Below, piece after piece: positions 35,383 through 44,349 of a stretch of DNA of 64,000 bases (the stretch's first letter is position 1; every line of letters starts with the position of its first letter). Source of the DNA: Streptomyces sp. Alt3 (GTDB taxonomy: Bacteria; Actinomycetota; Actinomycetes; Streptomycetales; Streptomycetaceae). The position numbers and the translations under genes were made by a program. The stretch covers positions 8,291,600-8,355,599 of the forward strand of contig NZ_CP120983.1 in the NCBI RefSeq assembly GCF_030719215.1, read 5' to 3'. The notes beneath the pieces are model-generated. The model searched no databases. It worked only from the letters and a program-made list of their open reading frames with translations, and was not told the DNA's origin.

Positions 35383-36042
35383 TCAGGCCCCGGCGTTACG
35401 GCGCCGGTCGGGGGTGAGGAGGTAGGCGACCGCCATGTCGCCGAGTTCGTCGGCGTACGCGCGTCTGGCCGCTTCGCCGGTGACGGCGTCGGGGCGTACG
35501 GAGTTGTGGAAGCAGGCGCCGAGGACGGCGCGGGCCGCGGTGTCGAGTGCCTGTCGGGGATCGGAGCGGCGGATCCGGTCGGTGTAGGGGTGTGCCGCTT
35601 CGAGCAGGAGGCGGTGGAGTTCGGTGATGGTGCGGGCCCCGCGGTCCAGCGACCGGGTACCGCGGGTGCGCAGCAGTTCGGGGAAGAGGTTGCTGCTGTC
35701 GGCGAAGGACTGCAGCAGGGCGTGCGCGTAGGCGTCCATGACACCCGGCAGGGAGGGCTCGGCCGCGCGCAGCCGCTCGGCCACGTACTTCTCGCGGCGT
35801 TCCAGCATCCGCTCGGTCAACGCGCCGATCAGCTGTTCCTTGTCCTCGAAGCGGCGGTAGATCGTCCCGACGGCGACGCCGGCCCGCTTGGCGACCCCGG
35901 CGATCGTCATCTCCTCCAGGCCGGAATCGCAGGCGATCTCCTCGGCCGCCTGCAGTACGCGGGCCAGGGTCGCGGCGCTACGGGCCTGCTGGGGCTCCCG
36001 GTAGGCCGCCGGGCGGTCGGGCTCCTCTGTCATGTCCCGCAT
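35383..36042 (-). CDS. TetR-family transcriptional repressor
   Basis: A 219-residue regulator. The N-terminal TetR helix-turn-helix reads ARVLQAAEEIACDSGLEEMT then VAKRAGVAVGTIYRRFEDKE. The C-terminal ligand domain has no recognisable specificity. The start is the ATG at 36042 or, 9 nt downstream, MTEEPD. It is divergent from the gene at 36151 and a palindrome covers that gene's promoter, so it probably represses it and itself. Confidence 0.92.
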   Translation of the reverse strand: MRDMTEEPDRPAAYREPQQARSAATLARVLQAAEEIACDSGLEEMTIAGVAKRAGVAVGTIYRRFEDKEQLIGALTERMLERREKYVAERLRAAEPSLPGVMDAYAHALLQSFADSSNLFPELLRTRGTRSLDRGARTITELHRLLLEAAHPYTDRIRRSDPRQALDTAARAVLGACFHNSVRPDAVTGEAARRAYADELGDMAVAYLLTPDRRRNAGA

Positions 36043-36071
36043 GGTATCCGCGGCGTTCTCATCAGGGCTTT

Positions 36072-36130
36072 TTGACAACTGAGGGACTCCTCGGCGTACT
36101 CTCATGATGCGAACGTGAATTCACATTCAC
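36072..36130 (+). promoter_or_regulatory. Promoter with TetR-type operator
   Basis: A TTGACA -35 hexamer (36072-36077) and a TACTCT -10-like hexamer (36097-36102, 19-bp spacer) precede an inverted repeat GTGAAT-TCAC-ATTCAC (36115-36130) at the expected transcription start. The operator is 20 bp before the ATG at 36151. Binding by the divergent TetR protein is inferred. Confidence 0.6.
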
Positions 36131-36150
36131 ATCCTATCGGAGGTTCGACC

Positions 36151-36846
36151 ATGACCGACCAGCACAACTCCCCGCCCGTCACCGTGACGCTCGATGCCGG
36201 ACCCGCCGGCGCCGGAAGCATCGACGACTTCGAGCTCTTCTACGCCCGCCGCGCCGTGGACCGCTTCCGGACGCTGCTGGGCCGCCAGGGCCTCCTCGAC
36301 CTCTTGGCCGCGGACATCGAGCAGGGCAACGCCTTCCTGCGCGAGAGCGCCCGCACCTCCGACGGCGCCTTCAAGGGGGGCAGCACCGTGCTCGCGACGA
36401 GCGGCCTGACCTCGGGCGAGTTCCTGGCCTGGATGGACCAGGCCTTCGCCGGCGACGAGCGCGCGCTCCTCGCGGCGCATCCCGAGCACTACGTGATGGG
36501 CACCGACGAGACCGGCGCGCGCGTGGTGGAGAACATCGGCCCGTACGTCGCCGACTTCTACATGGGCGGCTGGGGCACCGACGCGCTGAACTGGGCCGAG
36601 GACGCGGCCGAGCTCCTCCCGGAGGCGGAGTTCCCGCGCAAGATGTCCTCGAATCTCTTCCTGGCCGACGGCACCGTCGTGGGGCGGGCCCTTATCCAGT
36701 TCGGTGACACCGCCGACGGCTTCACCGCGAACCTGACGGTCTACTTCCCCGTCACGTGCCCGGACGAGGTCCTTGAGCACCACCTGAGGCACTACGCCGT
36801 CGAGTTCCGCAACTGGATCGTCGCCGCCGCGGCCGCCCGCGGCTGA
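36151..36846 (+). CDS. Hypothetical protein controlled by the TetR gene
   Basis: A 231-residue protein, start chosen for CGGAGGTTCGACC directly before the ATG at 36151. It is acidic and soluble: IDDFELFYARRAVDRFRTLL, FLAWMDQAFAGDERALLAAH, GPYVADFYMGGWGTDALNWA, and FTANLTVYFPVTCPDEVLEH. No cofactor motif is visible. I do not recognise the family. The divergent TetR regulator and operator suggest induction by a small molecule. Confidence 0.75.
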   Translation: MTDQHNSPPVTVTLDAGPAGAGSIDDFELFYARRAVDRFRTLLGRQGLLDLLAADIEQGNAFLRESARTSDGAFKGGSTVLATSGLTSGEFLAWMDQAFAGDERALLAAHPEHYVMGTDETGARVVENIGPYVADFYMGGWGTDALNWAEDAAELLPEAEFPRKMSSNLFLADGTVVGRALIQFGDTADGFTANLTVYFPVTCPDEVLEHHLRHYAVEFRNWIVAAAAARG

Positions 36847-36855
36847 GACCTGCCG

Positions 36856-36885
36856 CCGGACGCCGGGACCCGCCCCGGCGTCCGG
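36856..36885 (+). terminator. Hairpin terminator
   Basis: Perfect 12-bp arms CCGGACGCCGGG / CCCGGCGTCCGG with a 6-nt loop, 9 bp after the stop of the preceding gene. Confidence 0.8.
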
Positions 36886-37154
36886 CACCGCGTAGCCGTT
36901 GCCGGGCCGTACGCCCTGCGTCGCGCGGCCCCCCACTTCAACCTCGGCCCGCGCCTGGACGTCCTCACCGAGCGGCAGATGAACTGGGTCCACCCCACCA
37001 ACCACACCGAGCCGTGGCATCACCCGAGCGATGCGCACCACCGGCCGCTCCAGCGCGACGCCCTCGGCACCCAGGACACGGCCGTGCTGTTCCAGGCATC
37101 GTACGAGGGCTCCGGAGATCGCCGAGAGCGGGCGGATCGAGGTCACCTGGCGTA

Positions 37155-38598
37155 CCCGTGCCCAACGGCGCGGACACCGCCTTCTTGTCCGCGTGGCTGA
37201 CGCCGGAACAGGTCGCCTCCGGTGTCCTGTTCCTCGGGTACGCGATGACGATCGCGGCCTCGCAGGGGATGACCTGCGATATGAGCCTGCTGTACGGGCA
37301 CGGCGCCGACGCGCTCGCGATGTACCCCGGGCTGACCCGGGGCAGGAAGGCGAATCATCTGTGGGTGCCGCGCGCGGTCATCGAGCGACGACACCTGGGC
37401 CCGGCTCGGTGACGCCCGGACGGAGAAGGAGCGCCTGGAGCGCGCCGTCGACGCCTTCGCCCGGTATCTCGGGCAGCCACGGCCGGACGCGATGGTCTCC
37501 GACCTGCTCCACGCACCGCCGGAACCGGCTGTCGTACCGTCGCCGACCCGCACTCAGGCCGTCGTCGCCGGAACCGCCCCCTCCCAGTCGGCCTCACGCC
37601 ACGAGCAGCACCGGCAGGAAGCCCGACCTGCAGAGCGCGCGTACCGGCCGACAGGCGAGCAGGAGAACCTGACGGCCGATGTGGGGGAGGAGCGTGAGCT
37701 CGCCGGGATCCGCGCCTGGGACCACCGCCCGTACGACGACCGGACTGACGAGGAGCTGACGCGGCTGATCGCCACCGGCCCCGTCGAAGCCCTGCGCGAG
37801 GAGCGGGCGGGCGCCGCAGCCAAGGAGACCGAGCAGGCGCTGCTGGCGCAGATCGCGGTTGACAGGGCCCACGGGGAGAGCCGGGGCCGACGCGAGGTCG
37901 CGCCTGTGTACCCACTGCTCGACCGTGCCGACGGTCAGCTCGTCATCGCTCGTACCGAGCAGGCCCGCGAGACGGCAGCGGTCAAGATGGCGACCCAGGC
38001 CGACGAGCACCTGCGCGTACTGGCGGCTGCCAACGCCAGGGGCAGGTTCGCGCTGCGTCTTGCAGGCACCTCTCTCAAGGAGCACAAGCAACTCACCCTG
38101 CAGGCCACCGGGCAGCGCACCGCCGGGTGGAGGGAGGCGGCCGATGCCCGGGCCGCGGCCTCGCGAGCAGCCGAGACCGCATGGGAGATCGTACGCAGCA
38201 GTCCGTACGCCACCGTGCTCGGCACCACCGAGCACCAGGCCCCGGACGTCGACACCCTCGCGGCCCGCCTCACGGAGATGCGCCAGACCCGGGTTCCCGC
38301 CCGGATGCAGCAGATCGACACCGGCGACGAGAGACGTGTCTCCCACACTCACGGACAGGCGGTACGAGCCCGAGAGAACGCGGCCATGTACCGGGCCGTC
38401 GCCGGCGAGGCTCGGACCGAGGAAGCTCTGCGGGCCTGGATCGCTGAGCGCCATCCGGCGCTGCACGGGGCAGAGACACGGGCGCGTACAGAGGTCAGAC
38501 AGGTGCAGGAGAAACCCAACCCCCGCATTGAGGCTCAGAGAACGCCCAGTCACCGGCCGCTGCCCCCGGGTCGGTCAGCACCCTCCTGGAGCCGATGA
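37155..38598 (+). pseudogene. C-terminal relic of a MobF-type conjugative relaxase/helicase
   Basis: The frame opening near 37155 reads FLSAWLTPEQVASGVLFLGY, then MTIAASQGMTCDMSLLYGHG and YPGLTRGRKANHLWVP, the last helicase motifs (including the SQGMT part) of actinobacterial MobF relaxases. At about 37383 one base shift moves it to the next frame, which continues DDTWARLGDARTEKERLERA and a long Arg/Glu-rich helical tail to 38598. The relaxase and Walker A parts are gone. The flank 36886-37154 has no supported gene. It marks an old conjugative element. Confidence 0.75.
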
Positions 38599-38905
38599 GC
38601 GGGAGTCTGAACCCCCTCCTGGTATCGCCCGAGTGCCCCACTCCAGCTCGGGCCGCACTTGACGCGGGTGCTGATCTGGTCCTTGAAACCTTGCAGCACC
38701 TTGTGGTGTGAGGGCTTCGAGGACTCATGCGATCCAGTTGCAGACGCCGCCGGTGCGCAGGGAGGGACACCGCTTGGAGACGAGGGAGAAGTCCTGGCTG
38801 CTCGCCGCCCGGTGGCGATCGTGTCGGATATTCTCGCTCCCTTGTACGACACGACGCCGTGGAGACGACTGTTCCCGGTGGTCACGCGGTGCACAGGGGT
38901 GGGAA

Positions 38906-39769
38906 GTGCCGAAAGAAGTTGTCGACCATGACGATCCGACCACGCCGGCTGAACGGCTTGAGGTCAAGGACTCGGTGCAGCGCAAGCTCTTCATGCTGAG
39001 CGGCAACGAGTGCGCCTGGCCCGACTGCCGACAGGTCCTGGTTCCCGAGGAAGGCGGCTGGTTCGGACAGATCGCCCACATTCGCGCGGCCGAGAGGAAC
39101 GGGCCCCGTTTCGACAAGGCCATGACGAACAACCAGCGGCGCGGTTTCGACAACCTCGTGCTGCTGTGCGGGAAGCATCACCGGCTCATCGACGACCCTG
39201 AGCGTCAGCACCAGTACTCGCGTGAGGACCTCGAAAAGATCAAAATCCGGCATGAGACCCGGTTCGCCCGTGCGCTGGACGACCTGAGCCGCGACGAGGA
39301 ACAGTATCTCGACGGCACCACGGCGAACACGGTTGTGCACTGCTCGACTCTCCTTGGGCTGTACGGAGACTTCCTCGACGAGGAGCAACGGCTGGGGGAG
39401 ATCGAGCGCTTCAATCGCATCGCCGACCACCTCGCCACCGCGACGCTCGCGGCACGGCAACTGCTGTGCTCGGTGGTGAAGGCCAACTCACGCATCGGAG
39501 TCGCGGAGGCCGCCCGGCGCAACGGCGGTACCAAGAGGCAGGTGTATGACCTGGTCGACGAACTCCGACGTCTGCATCTCGCCGAGATCGACCCCACCCC
39601 GTGGGACGAGCTCGGACCCGACGACGCGCGCGAACGCATTCAGACCACCGACGGTGCCCGGAACAACCCGGTGTTCGAGGGCATCCCCTTCTGGAACATG
39701 CATGAGATGGGGGCGCCGGTTGACTACGACGCCGTCATCGTCCAGCTGGACTTCTCCGTCTTGGACTGA
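38906..39769 (+). CDS. HNH endonuclease
   Basis: A 287-residue protein. The HNH fold has Cys36/Cys41 (CAWPDC), H58 in IAHIRAAERNGPR, then NLVLLCGKHHRLID with Cys88 and His91/His92: zinc ligands and the catalytic His-Asn-His set are all present. The C-terminal half has a winged-helix-like region (GVAEAARRNGGTKRQVYDLV) and a variable tail. GTG at 38906 was chosen as the nearest start to the conserved region; longer in-frame starts exist. It may be a restriction-like or mobile-element-defence nuclease; it lies alone behind the relaxase relic. Confidence 0.85.
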   Translation: MPKEVVDHDDPTTPAERLEVKDSVQRKLFMLSGNECAWPDCRQVLVPEEGGWFGQIAHIRAAERNGPRFDKAMTNNQRRGFDNLVLLCGKHHRLIDDPERQHQYSREDLEKIKIRHETRFARALDDLSRDEEQYLDGTTANTVVHCSTLLGLYGDFLDEEQRLGEIERFNRIADHLATATLAARQLLCSVVKANSRIGVAEAARRNGGTKRQVYDLVDELRRLHLAEIDPTPWDELGPDDARERIQTTDGARNNPVFEGIPFWNMHEMGAPVDYDAVIVQLDFSVLD

Positions 39770-39918
39770 TCTCTTCCACGCATCGCACGGAACGTGCTTG
39801 CGGCGGATGCGACCGGGGCGGCCGCGCACCACCGAGCTTCTCGGCGCCCGGATGCCCCGGCCGGCAGAACCCTGCGGCAGATGCAGGCCGGGGCAAGACC
39901 GATAGATGTTGCGCGTGT

Positions 39919-40072
39919 TCAGCGCTCGATGCGTCCGCGGATGGCAAGGGACGCCAGGGCCAGGAGGGTGGGCTCCAAGAGGCGAGAGGTCATCTCGATG
40001 GCCTCGTTGCACTTCTCCGGCACGTACAGCTGGCCGGTGTGCGGCTCCTGGCCTTCGACGAGGGCACCCTCG
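39919..40072 (-). pseudogene. C-terminal gene fragment fused to the DoxX relic
   Basis: A minus-strand frame reads SEGALVEGQEPHTGQLYVPE, EAIEMTSRLLEPTLLALASL and stops after RGRIER. It has strong coding texture but no start; upstream it meets the end of the DoxX sequence at about 40073 in a different frame. It is probably the tail of another gene left by a deletion. Family not recognised. Confidence 0.45.
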
Positions 40073-40446
40073 GAAGGAGTGCGGGCCGAAGCGGCCCCAG
40101 GCGACCACGGCGGCGAGCGCCAGCAGGACGCAGTTGACAGGCATCATCTGGAACTCCTTGCGGCGGCCGTGCGTGAGAGCCGCGACGGCCATCAAGGTGA
40201 CGATTCCGGTGGCGGCCCACCGGGGCCCCGGGATCTCCGCGACACCAGACAGCGGCGGGAGGATGAGCCCGAGCGCGGCGAGGACTTCGAGTCCACCGAC
40301 GAACTTGACTGGCCCGGCCCCGAAATCCTCGGCCCAGCCCAGTCCAGAGGCGGCCAGCTGCTGCGGACTCGGCTCAACTTCATTGCCCCGGCCAGCAGGA
40401 ACACGGCAGCGAGCACACCCGCAGCGAACCACAAGCGTATGTTCAT
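40073..40446 (-). pseudogene. DoxX-family membrane protein, frameshifted and truncated
   Basis: The ATG at 40446 starts LWFAAGVLAAVFLLAGAMKL, the first DoxX membrane segment. A one-base shift near 40372-40384 moves to LAASGLGWAEDFGAGPVKFV, AALGLILPPLSGVAEIPGPR and a last segment ending WGRFGPHSF, where the normal stop should come. The stop is lost. It is divergent from the MarR gene, a common pairing in actinobacteria (MarR controlling DoxX and an SDR). Confidence 0.8.
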
Positions 40447-40537
40447 CGATCCTCGTCACTCCATCCAATAACTTCAACGTTGGACTGATCGTAGCGGGGA
40501 TTAACTTCAAGCTAAGAGTTTCTTAGGTCGTCATTCA

Positions 40538-40553
40538 CTCCATGCTTGGAGTA
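40538..40553. promoter_or_regulatory. MarR-type operator
   Basis: A perfect inverted repeat ACTCCA-TGCT-TGGAGT just before the ribosome site of the MarR gene. A second small palindrome, CAACGTTG, lies at about 40477. Both are in the A/T-rich gap between the divergent DoxX and MarR genes. Confidence 0.55.
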
Positions 40554-40563
40554 CATTGGAGGT

Positions 40564-41085
40564 ATGGAAGACGCGCAGGGATCAGCCGGACCCCAGTGGC
40601 TCGACACCGATGAGCAGCAGCACTGGAACGCTTTCGCCTACGTACTGACCCAACTGCCGGCCGCCCTGGAGGCGCGGATGCAGCGGGACGCGGGCATCGC
40701 CCACTTCGAATACGTGGTGATGTCGGCGCTGTCGATGGCGCCCGAGCGCACCTTGCGGATGAGTGAGGTCGCCCAGTACGCAGGAAGCACGCTGTCCCGG
40801 CTGTCGAATGTGGTCATCCGTCTGGAGAAGCGCGGCTGGGTGCGCCGTCACCCCGACCCCATGGACGGCCGCGCCACCCTGGCCACCCTCACCGACGACG
40901 GCATGGACAAGGTCACCGCCGCGGCCCCCAGCCACCTCGACGCGGTGCGTCGACTGGTCTTCGACCCGCTGACCAAGGCACAGCAGCGTCAGCTCGGCGC
41001 GGCCTCCCAGCGCATCCTCGGCGCCCTCGACGCACCGTGCCCCACCGACTGGCCCGAGACCACCCCGCCTCCCGGCCGGGGCTGA
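40564..41085 (+). CDS. MarR-family transcriptional regulator
   Basis: A 173-residue dimeric repressor-type protein, ATG preceded by TTGGAGGT. The winged helix is ALSMAPERTLRMSEVAQYAG, STLSRLSNVVIRLEKRGWVR, with the wing HPDPMDGRATLATLTDDGM typical of the family. It is followed 74 bp later by an SDR gene and is divergent from a DoxX relic, so the three probably once formed one stress-response unit. Confidence 0.93.
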   Translation: MEDAQGSAGPQWLDTDEQQHWNAFAYVLTQLPAALEARMQRDAGIAHFEYVVMSALSMAPERTLRMSEVAQYAGSTLSRLSNVVIRLEKRGWVRRHPDPMDGRATLATLTDDGMDKVTAAAPSHLDAVRRLVFDPLTKAQQRQLGAASQRILGALDAPCPTDWPETTPPPGRG

Positions 41086-41159
41086 GCCCCGCGCGCACCC
41101 CTCTCTCACTGTCACTCGGCCCACCGGCCGCGATCGCATCGCCCTCAAGGAGTCCTCGC

Positions 41160-41831
41160 ATGCCCACCATCGCCATCGTCGGAGCCGGCCCCGGGCTCGG
41201 TCTGTCCATCGCCAAGGTCTTCGGCGGCCACGGCTTCGACGTCGCCCTGATCTCCCGCAACAAGGACAAGCTCGACGCCCTTGTCGCCGAACTCGCCGAG
41301 ACCGGCCTCACCGCAGAAGGATTTCCCGCCGACGTCGCCGACCCCGACCAGCTCACCGGCGCTCTGCAGGCCGCGATCGCACGGTTCGGGCGGATCGACG
41401 TCCTGGAGTTCTCCCCCCACGCGGGCCTGACCATGACCGCCCCCAAGGACGTGACACTCGACAAGCTGCGCCCGCAGATCGACGCCCTCCTCTACGGCGC
41501 GGTCGCCGCGGTCCAGTCGGTGCTGCCCGGGATGCTCGCGGCCGGCTCCGGCACCCTGCTGTTCACCACCGGCGGCGGAGCGATCACCCCGTACCCGATG
41601 CTCGCCGACACCAACATCGCGCAGGCCGGACAGCGCAACTGGGCGCTCAACCTCCACAACACCCTTGCCGAACAGGGCATCTTCGTCGCCAATGTGGCCA
41701 TCAACCTCATGATCGGCACCCAGGACCAGGCTCCGGAAGGCGTTCCCTTCCGCACGCCCGACGAGATCGCCCTCGACTACTGGAACCTGCACACCGAACG
41801 TGACCAGGCCGAGCACTTCATCGGCGCCTGA
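41160..41831 (+). CDS. Short-chain dehydrogenase/reductase
   Basis: A 223-residue Rossmann protein: IVGAGPGLGLSIAKVFG at the start (GxGxGLG variant), ADVADPDQL after strand four, and LLFTTGGGAITPYP where the catalytic Ser strand lies. The usual YxxxK is replaced by N-IAQAGQRNW, so the classic catalytic Tyr appears to be missing; some SDRs of this type act as quinone- or binding-type proteins. AAGGAG is just upstream of the ATG. It is cotranscribed with the MarR gene, and ends in a strong terminator. Confidence 0.88.
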   Translation: MPTIAIVGAGPGLGLSIAKVFGGHGFDVALISRNKDKLDALVAELAETGLTAEGFPADVADPDQLTGALQAAIARFGRIDVLEFSPHAGLTMTAPKDVTLDKLRPQIDALLYGAVAAVQSVLPGMLAAGSGTLLFTTGGGAITPYPMLADTNIAQAGQRNWALNLHNTLAEQGIFVANVAINLMIGTQDQAPEGVPFRTPDEIALDYWNLHTERDQAEHFIGA

Positions 41832-41851
41832 ATCTCCCGGCACGACCACCC

Positions 41852-41896
41852 CGGGCGGTCACCGTCCTCACGACACCACCGGACGGTGACCGCCCG
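41852..41896 (+). terminator. Strong hairpin terminator
   Basis: Perfect 16-bp arms (41852-41867 and 41881-41896, CGGGCGGTCACCGTCC on the left) with a 13-nt loop, 20 bp after the SDR stop. Confidence 0.85.
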
Positions 41897-41901
41897 CCGC
41901 C

Positions 41902-41966
41902 TACACGACCAACAGCTCCTGGCTCAACCGGATAGAAGCCCAGTACATAATCCTGCGCTACTTGGG
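41902..41966 (+). pseudogene. IS630-family transposase, C-terminal fragment
   Basis: TTNSSWLNRIEAQYIILRYL is the highly conserved catalytic-Glu segment near the end of IS630-type transposases (T-x-x-SSWLNxxE). Only about 20 codons remain, cut by the IS3-family element on the right. Confidence 0.65.
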
Positions 41967-42029
41967 CCTTGACCCCGGATGTTGGACACACGAGACACTG
42001 GATCCTGAGGATCTGAGAACGGACATCTC

Positions 42030-42335
42030 GTGGTCATGAAGAACTACCCGCCGCAGTTCAAGGCGGACGCGGTCGCGCTGTACGAGTCGCGGCCGGAAGC
42101 GACGATCAGGTCGGTCGCAGCCGATCTGGGGATCAACCCGGAGACGCTGCGGAGCTGGGTCCGGGCAGCCGGGGTGAGCCGTCCCCGAGGGCGGCGGACA
42201 CAGGAACCAGGCCTGCCGCCGGCACCGCTGGAGGCGGAGAACGCCGCCTTGCGGAAGAAGGTCCGTGAGCTGGAGGAGGAACGGGAGATCCTGCGCAAAG
42301 CGGCGAAGTATTTCGCCGGGGAGACGCGCTGGTGA
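42030..42335 (+). CDS. IS3-family transposase OrfA
   Basis: A 101-residue DNA-binding subunit: HTH FKADAVALYESRPEATIRSV, AADLGINPETLRSWVRAAG, then a leucine-zipper helix NAALRKKVRELEEEREILRK that pairs with OrfB. GTG at 42030 or ATG at 42036 can start it. It ends in GTGA at 42332-42335, overlapping orfB by 4 nt. Confidence 0.92.
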   Translation: MVMKNYPPQFKADAVALYESRPEATIRSVAADLGINPETLRSWVRAAGVSRPRGRRTQEPGLPPAPLEAENAALRKKVRELEEEREILRKAAKYFAGETRW

Positions 42336-43234
42336 ACCGCTTCCAGTGTGTCGCCGACCTCCAGCGCCGTCACGGCGTGAAGCGGCTCTGCAGCATCCTC
42401 GGTGTCAGCCGCTCGAGCTTCTACTGCTGGCGGCGGACGGCTGTGGACCGGGCCGCCCGGCAGGTGGCCGACGCCCGCCTGGCCGCCCGGGTACGGGCGG
42501 TGCACCAGGAATCGGACGGCACCTACGGAGCCCCGAGGATCACCGCCGAGCTCCGCGAGGAGAACGGTGTCGCGGTCAACCACAAGCGCGTCGCCCGGAT
42601 CATGCGGGCGTCCGGGATCGAAGGAATCCGGTTGCGCCGCCGGCACCGCACCACCGTCTCCGACCTGGCCGCCGCCAAGGCCCCGGACCTGATCGGCCGC
42701 GACTTCACCGCAGGCCAGCCGAACACGAAGTACGTCGGCGACATCACCTACCTGCCCATCGAGGACGGGAAGTTCTGCTACCTGGCGACCGTCATCGACC
42801 TCGCATCACGCCGTCTGGCCGGCTGGGCGATCGCCGACCACATGCGCGCGGACCTCGTCACCGACGCCCTGACCGCAGCGATCCGCACCCGCGGCAGTCT
42901 CGCCGGATCGATCATGCACACCGACCACGGAGCTCAGTACACGAGCAAAATTTTCGCCGAAGCCTGCAGGTCAGCAGGGGTGCGGCGAAGCATGAGCGCG
43001 GTCGGGTCCAGCGCGGACAACGCACTCGCCGAATCCTTCAACGCGACCTTCAAACGCGAGACCCTGCAAGGACGAAAAAGCTGGCCGACCGAGCGCGAGG
43101 CCCGACTCGACGCCTTCCGATGGCTCCACCGCTACAACACCCGACGCCGACACTCCCGCCTCGGACAACGATCACCCATCGCCTTCGAGAACGCCCTCCA
43201 CCGCACACCAACTACGCTGCCACAAGCCGCATAA
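42332..43234 (+). CDS. IS3-family transposase OrfB (DDE integrase)
   Basis: A 300-residue catalytic subunit. The DDE triad is visible: Asp in VGDITYLPIEDG, Asp in MHTDHGAQYTS, and Glu in ALAESFNATFKRE. The N-terminal HTH_21 part reads RVRAVHQESDGTYGAPRITA. The GTG start overlaps the OrfA stop; coupling or programmed frameshifting would give the OrfAB fusion. The gene looks intact and the element may be active. Confidence 0.95.
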   Translation: MNRFQCVADLQRRHGVKRLCSILGVSRSSFYCWRRTAVDRAARQVADARLAARVRAVHQESDGTYGAPRITAELREENGVAVNHKRVARIMRASGIEGIRLRRRHRTTVSDLAAAKAPDLIGRDFTAGQPNTKYVGDITYLPIEDGKFCYLATVIDLASRRLAGWAIADHMRADLVTDALTAAIRTRGSLAGSIMHTDHGAQYTSKIFAEACRSAGVRRSMSAVGSSADNALAESFNATFKRETLQGRKSWPTEREARLDAFRWLHRYNTRRRHSRLGQRSPIAFENALHRTPTTLPQAA

Positions 43235-43263
43235 CCCGTGTTCAGGATTCGGGGTCAAGGCCC

Positions 43264-43630
43264 CCTTCTTGATCCAGGCGGCTTCTGCGGTGTCGTCCTT
43301 GGGCGCGATGGTGCGGGCCTTGACCTGCACGACCGCACCTCGATGGCCGGCCAGCAGCAGGCAGTCACCGAGTTCACGGAGGCCTGATCCTTTCTGGGTG
43401 TGGGCGGCCTGGCGGAAGATGAAGTCGGGCAGACCCCAGGCCGCCGCGGCATGATGGGCCGCCTGTTCCGCCGCGGGGCCGTGCTCAACGCCCGGGGCCA
43501 GAGGCAGCGCCGGCGGGACACGGCGGGTGTAGACCCCGGCCGGAGTGTCGATGACGAGCGTCAGCGCGGTGGCATCGTCCTTGTCGATGAAGCGCCACAA
43601 GGCAGAAGGTGATGGGGTCATGGGCGCCAT
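43264..43630 (-). pseudogene. Hypothetical gene truncated by the IS3-family element
   Basis: The ATG at 43630 starts MTPSPSALWRFIDKDDATAL, VYTRRVPPALPLAPGVEHGP, LPDFIFRQAAHTQKGSGLRE and reaches TAEAAWIKKG at the IS boundary. Its continuation is not found on the other side of the IS. The conserved look (one strand of WGLPDFIF, then RGAVVQVKARTIAP) suggests a nuclease-like or restriction-associated fold, but this is not firm. Confidence 0.6.
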
Positions 43631-43681
43631 TAGACGCGACCGGCCGCCCCGGGCGCCCAGGTTTTCCGCGGCATCACTCCC

Positions 43682-43933
43682 GTGCGTCTTGTCGTCTCCG
43701 AGCGCCACTTCCAGCACGGCTCCGTCGGACCAATCCCGAGAACTCCGGCACAGAACCTCGCGAACCTAACCGCTCTCGCCACCGACAAGCGTGAGGCCGT
43801 CGTTACGGCCTACGCCCTTGCCGCCGACCTGCTCGCCGATATGGGTGCCCACCAGCCCTACCTGCTTACCCTCGAGGGCGACATCCAACTGGACCGTCTC
43901 GACGGCCACGACGACAGTCTCACCGGCTGGTAG
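43682..43933 (+). CDS. Small hypothetical protein
   Basis: A GTG at 43682 gives 83 residues, ANLTALATDKREAVVTAYAL, LLADMGAHQPYLLTLEGDIQ, ending TGW. The body is helical and acidic and has good third-position GC. No ribosome site is obvious. It is divergent from the truncated gene at 43630 and not recognised. Confidence 0.45.
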   Translation: MRLVVSERHFQHGSVGPIPRTPAQNLANLTALATDKREAVVTAYALAADLLADMGAHQPYLLTLEGDIQLDRLDGHDDSLTGW

Positions 43934-43983
43934 ACAGATCGGCTCCGGTCATGAAGCCAGCGTGGAAGCCTACTCCTTATCGT

Positions 43984-44349
43984 CTATGCGGGCGCTGGTG
44001 ACTGGCTGCCACTATCTGGGCCGGCGGGCGGTAGTGCTCCTGGTGGCGGGTCGGGTGGTGGCTGGGGAGTAGTGGCGGGGGCTGTGGCTTGCCGGTAGCT
44101 GATGATGGCTTGGATTCTTTTCTCGGGGTCTGTTATCTGGTCGAGGGTGGCGGCGAATTTCTCGTCGACGATGTTTCCTTTTCGCTGTCGTTTGTGGTCG
44201 AGGATCAGGCTGGTGAGGGGGACGGCGAGGTATGCCGCGATGACGATCACTCCGACTGCCCACCAGGGTGCGCCGCCCAGAGCGCCGGCGAGGACGGCGG
44301 GGAGTCCGGCCAGGAGGCCGGAGATAGGGGTAAGGGAGGACGAGTTCAT
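43984..44349 (-). CDS. Small membrane protein with proline-rich tail
   Basis: A 121-residue protein: two membrane segments (ISGLLAGLPAVLAGALGG; WWAVGVIVIAAYLAVPLTSL), a basic amphipathic region (KRQRKGNIVDEKFAATLDQI) and a Pro/Gln/Ser-rich tail. GGAAGG is upstream of the ATG. Such proteins occur in actinobacterial plasmids and integrative elements. No enzymatic motif. Confidence 0.65.
   Translation of the reverse strand: MNSSSLTPISGLLAGLPAVLAGALGGAPWWAVGVIVIAAYLAVPLTSLILDHKRQRKGNIVDEKFAATLDQITDPEKRIQAIISYRQATAPATTPQPPPDPPPGALPPAGPDSGSQSPAPA

Larger units (their letters stand above)
41964..43263. mobile_element. Complete IS3-family insertion sequence
   Basis: A 1.3-kb element with inverted ends (GGGCCTTGACCCCG perfect, then GATGTTGGACAC against AATCCTGAACAC), and two overlapping transposase frames. 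Left flank is an IS630 fragment, right flank is a truncated gene. No target duplication could be identified, so the two flanks may have been joined by recombination between IS copies rather than by simple insertion. Confidence 0.85.
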
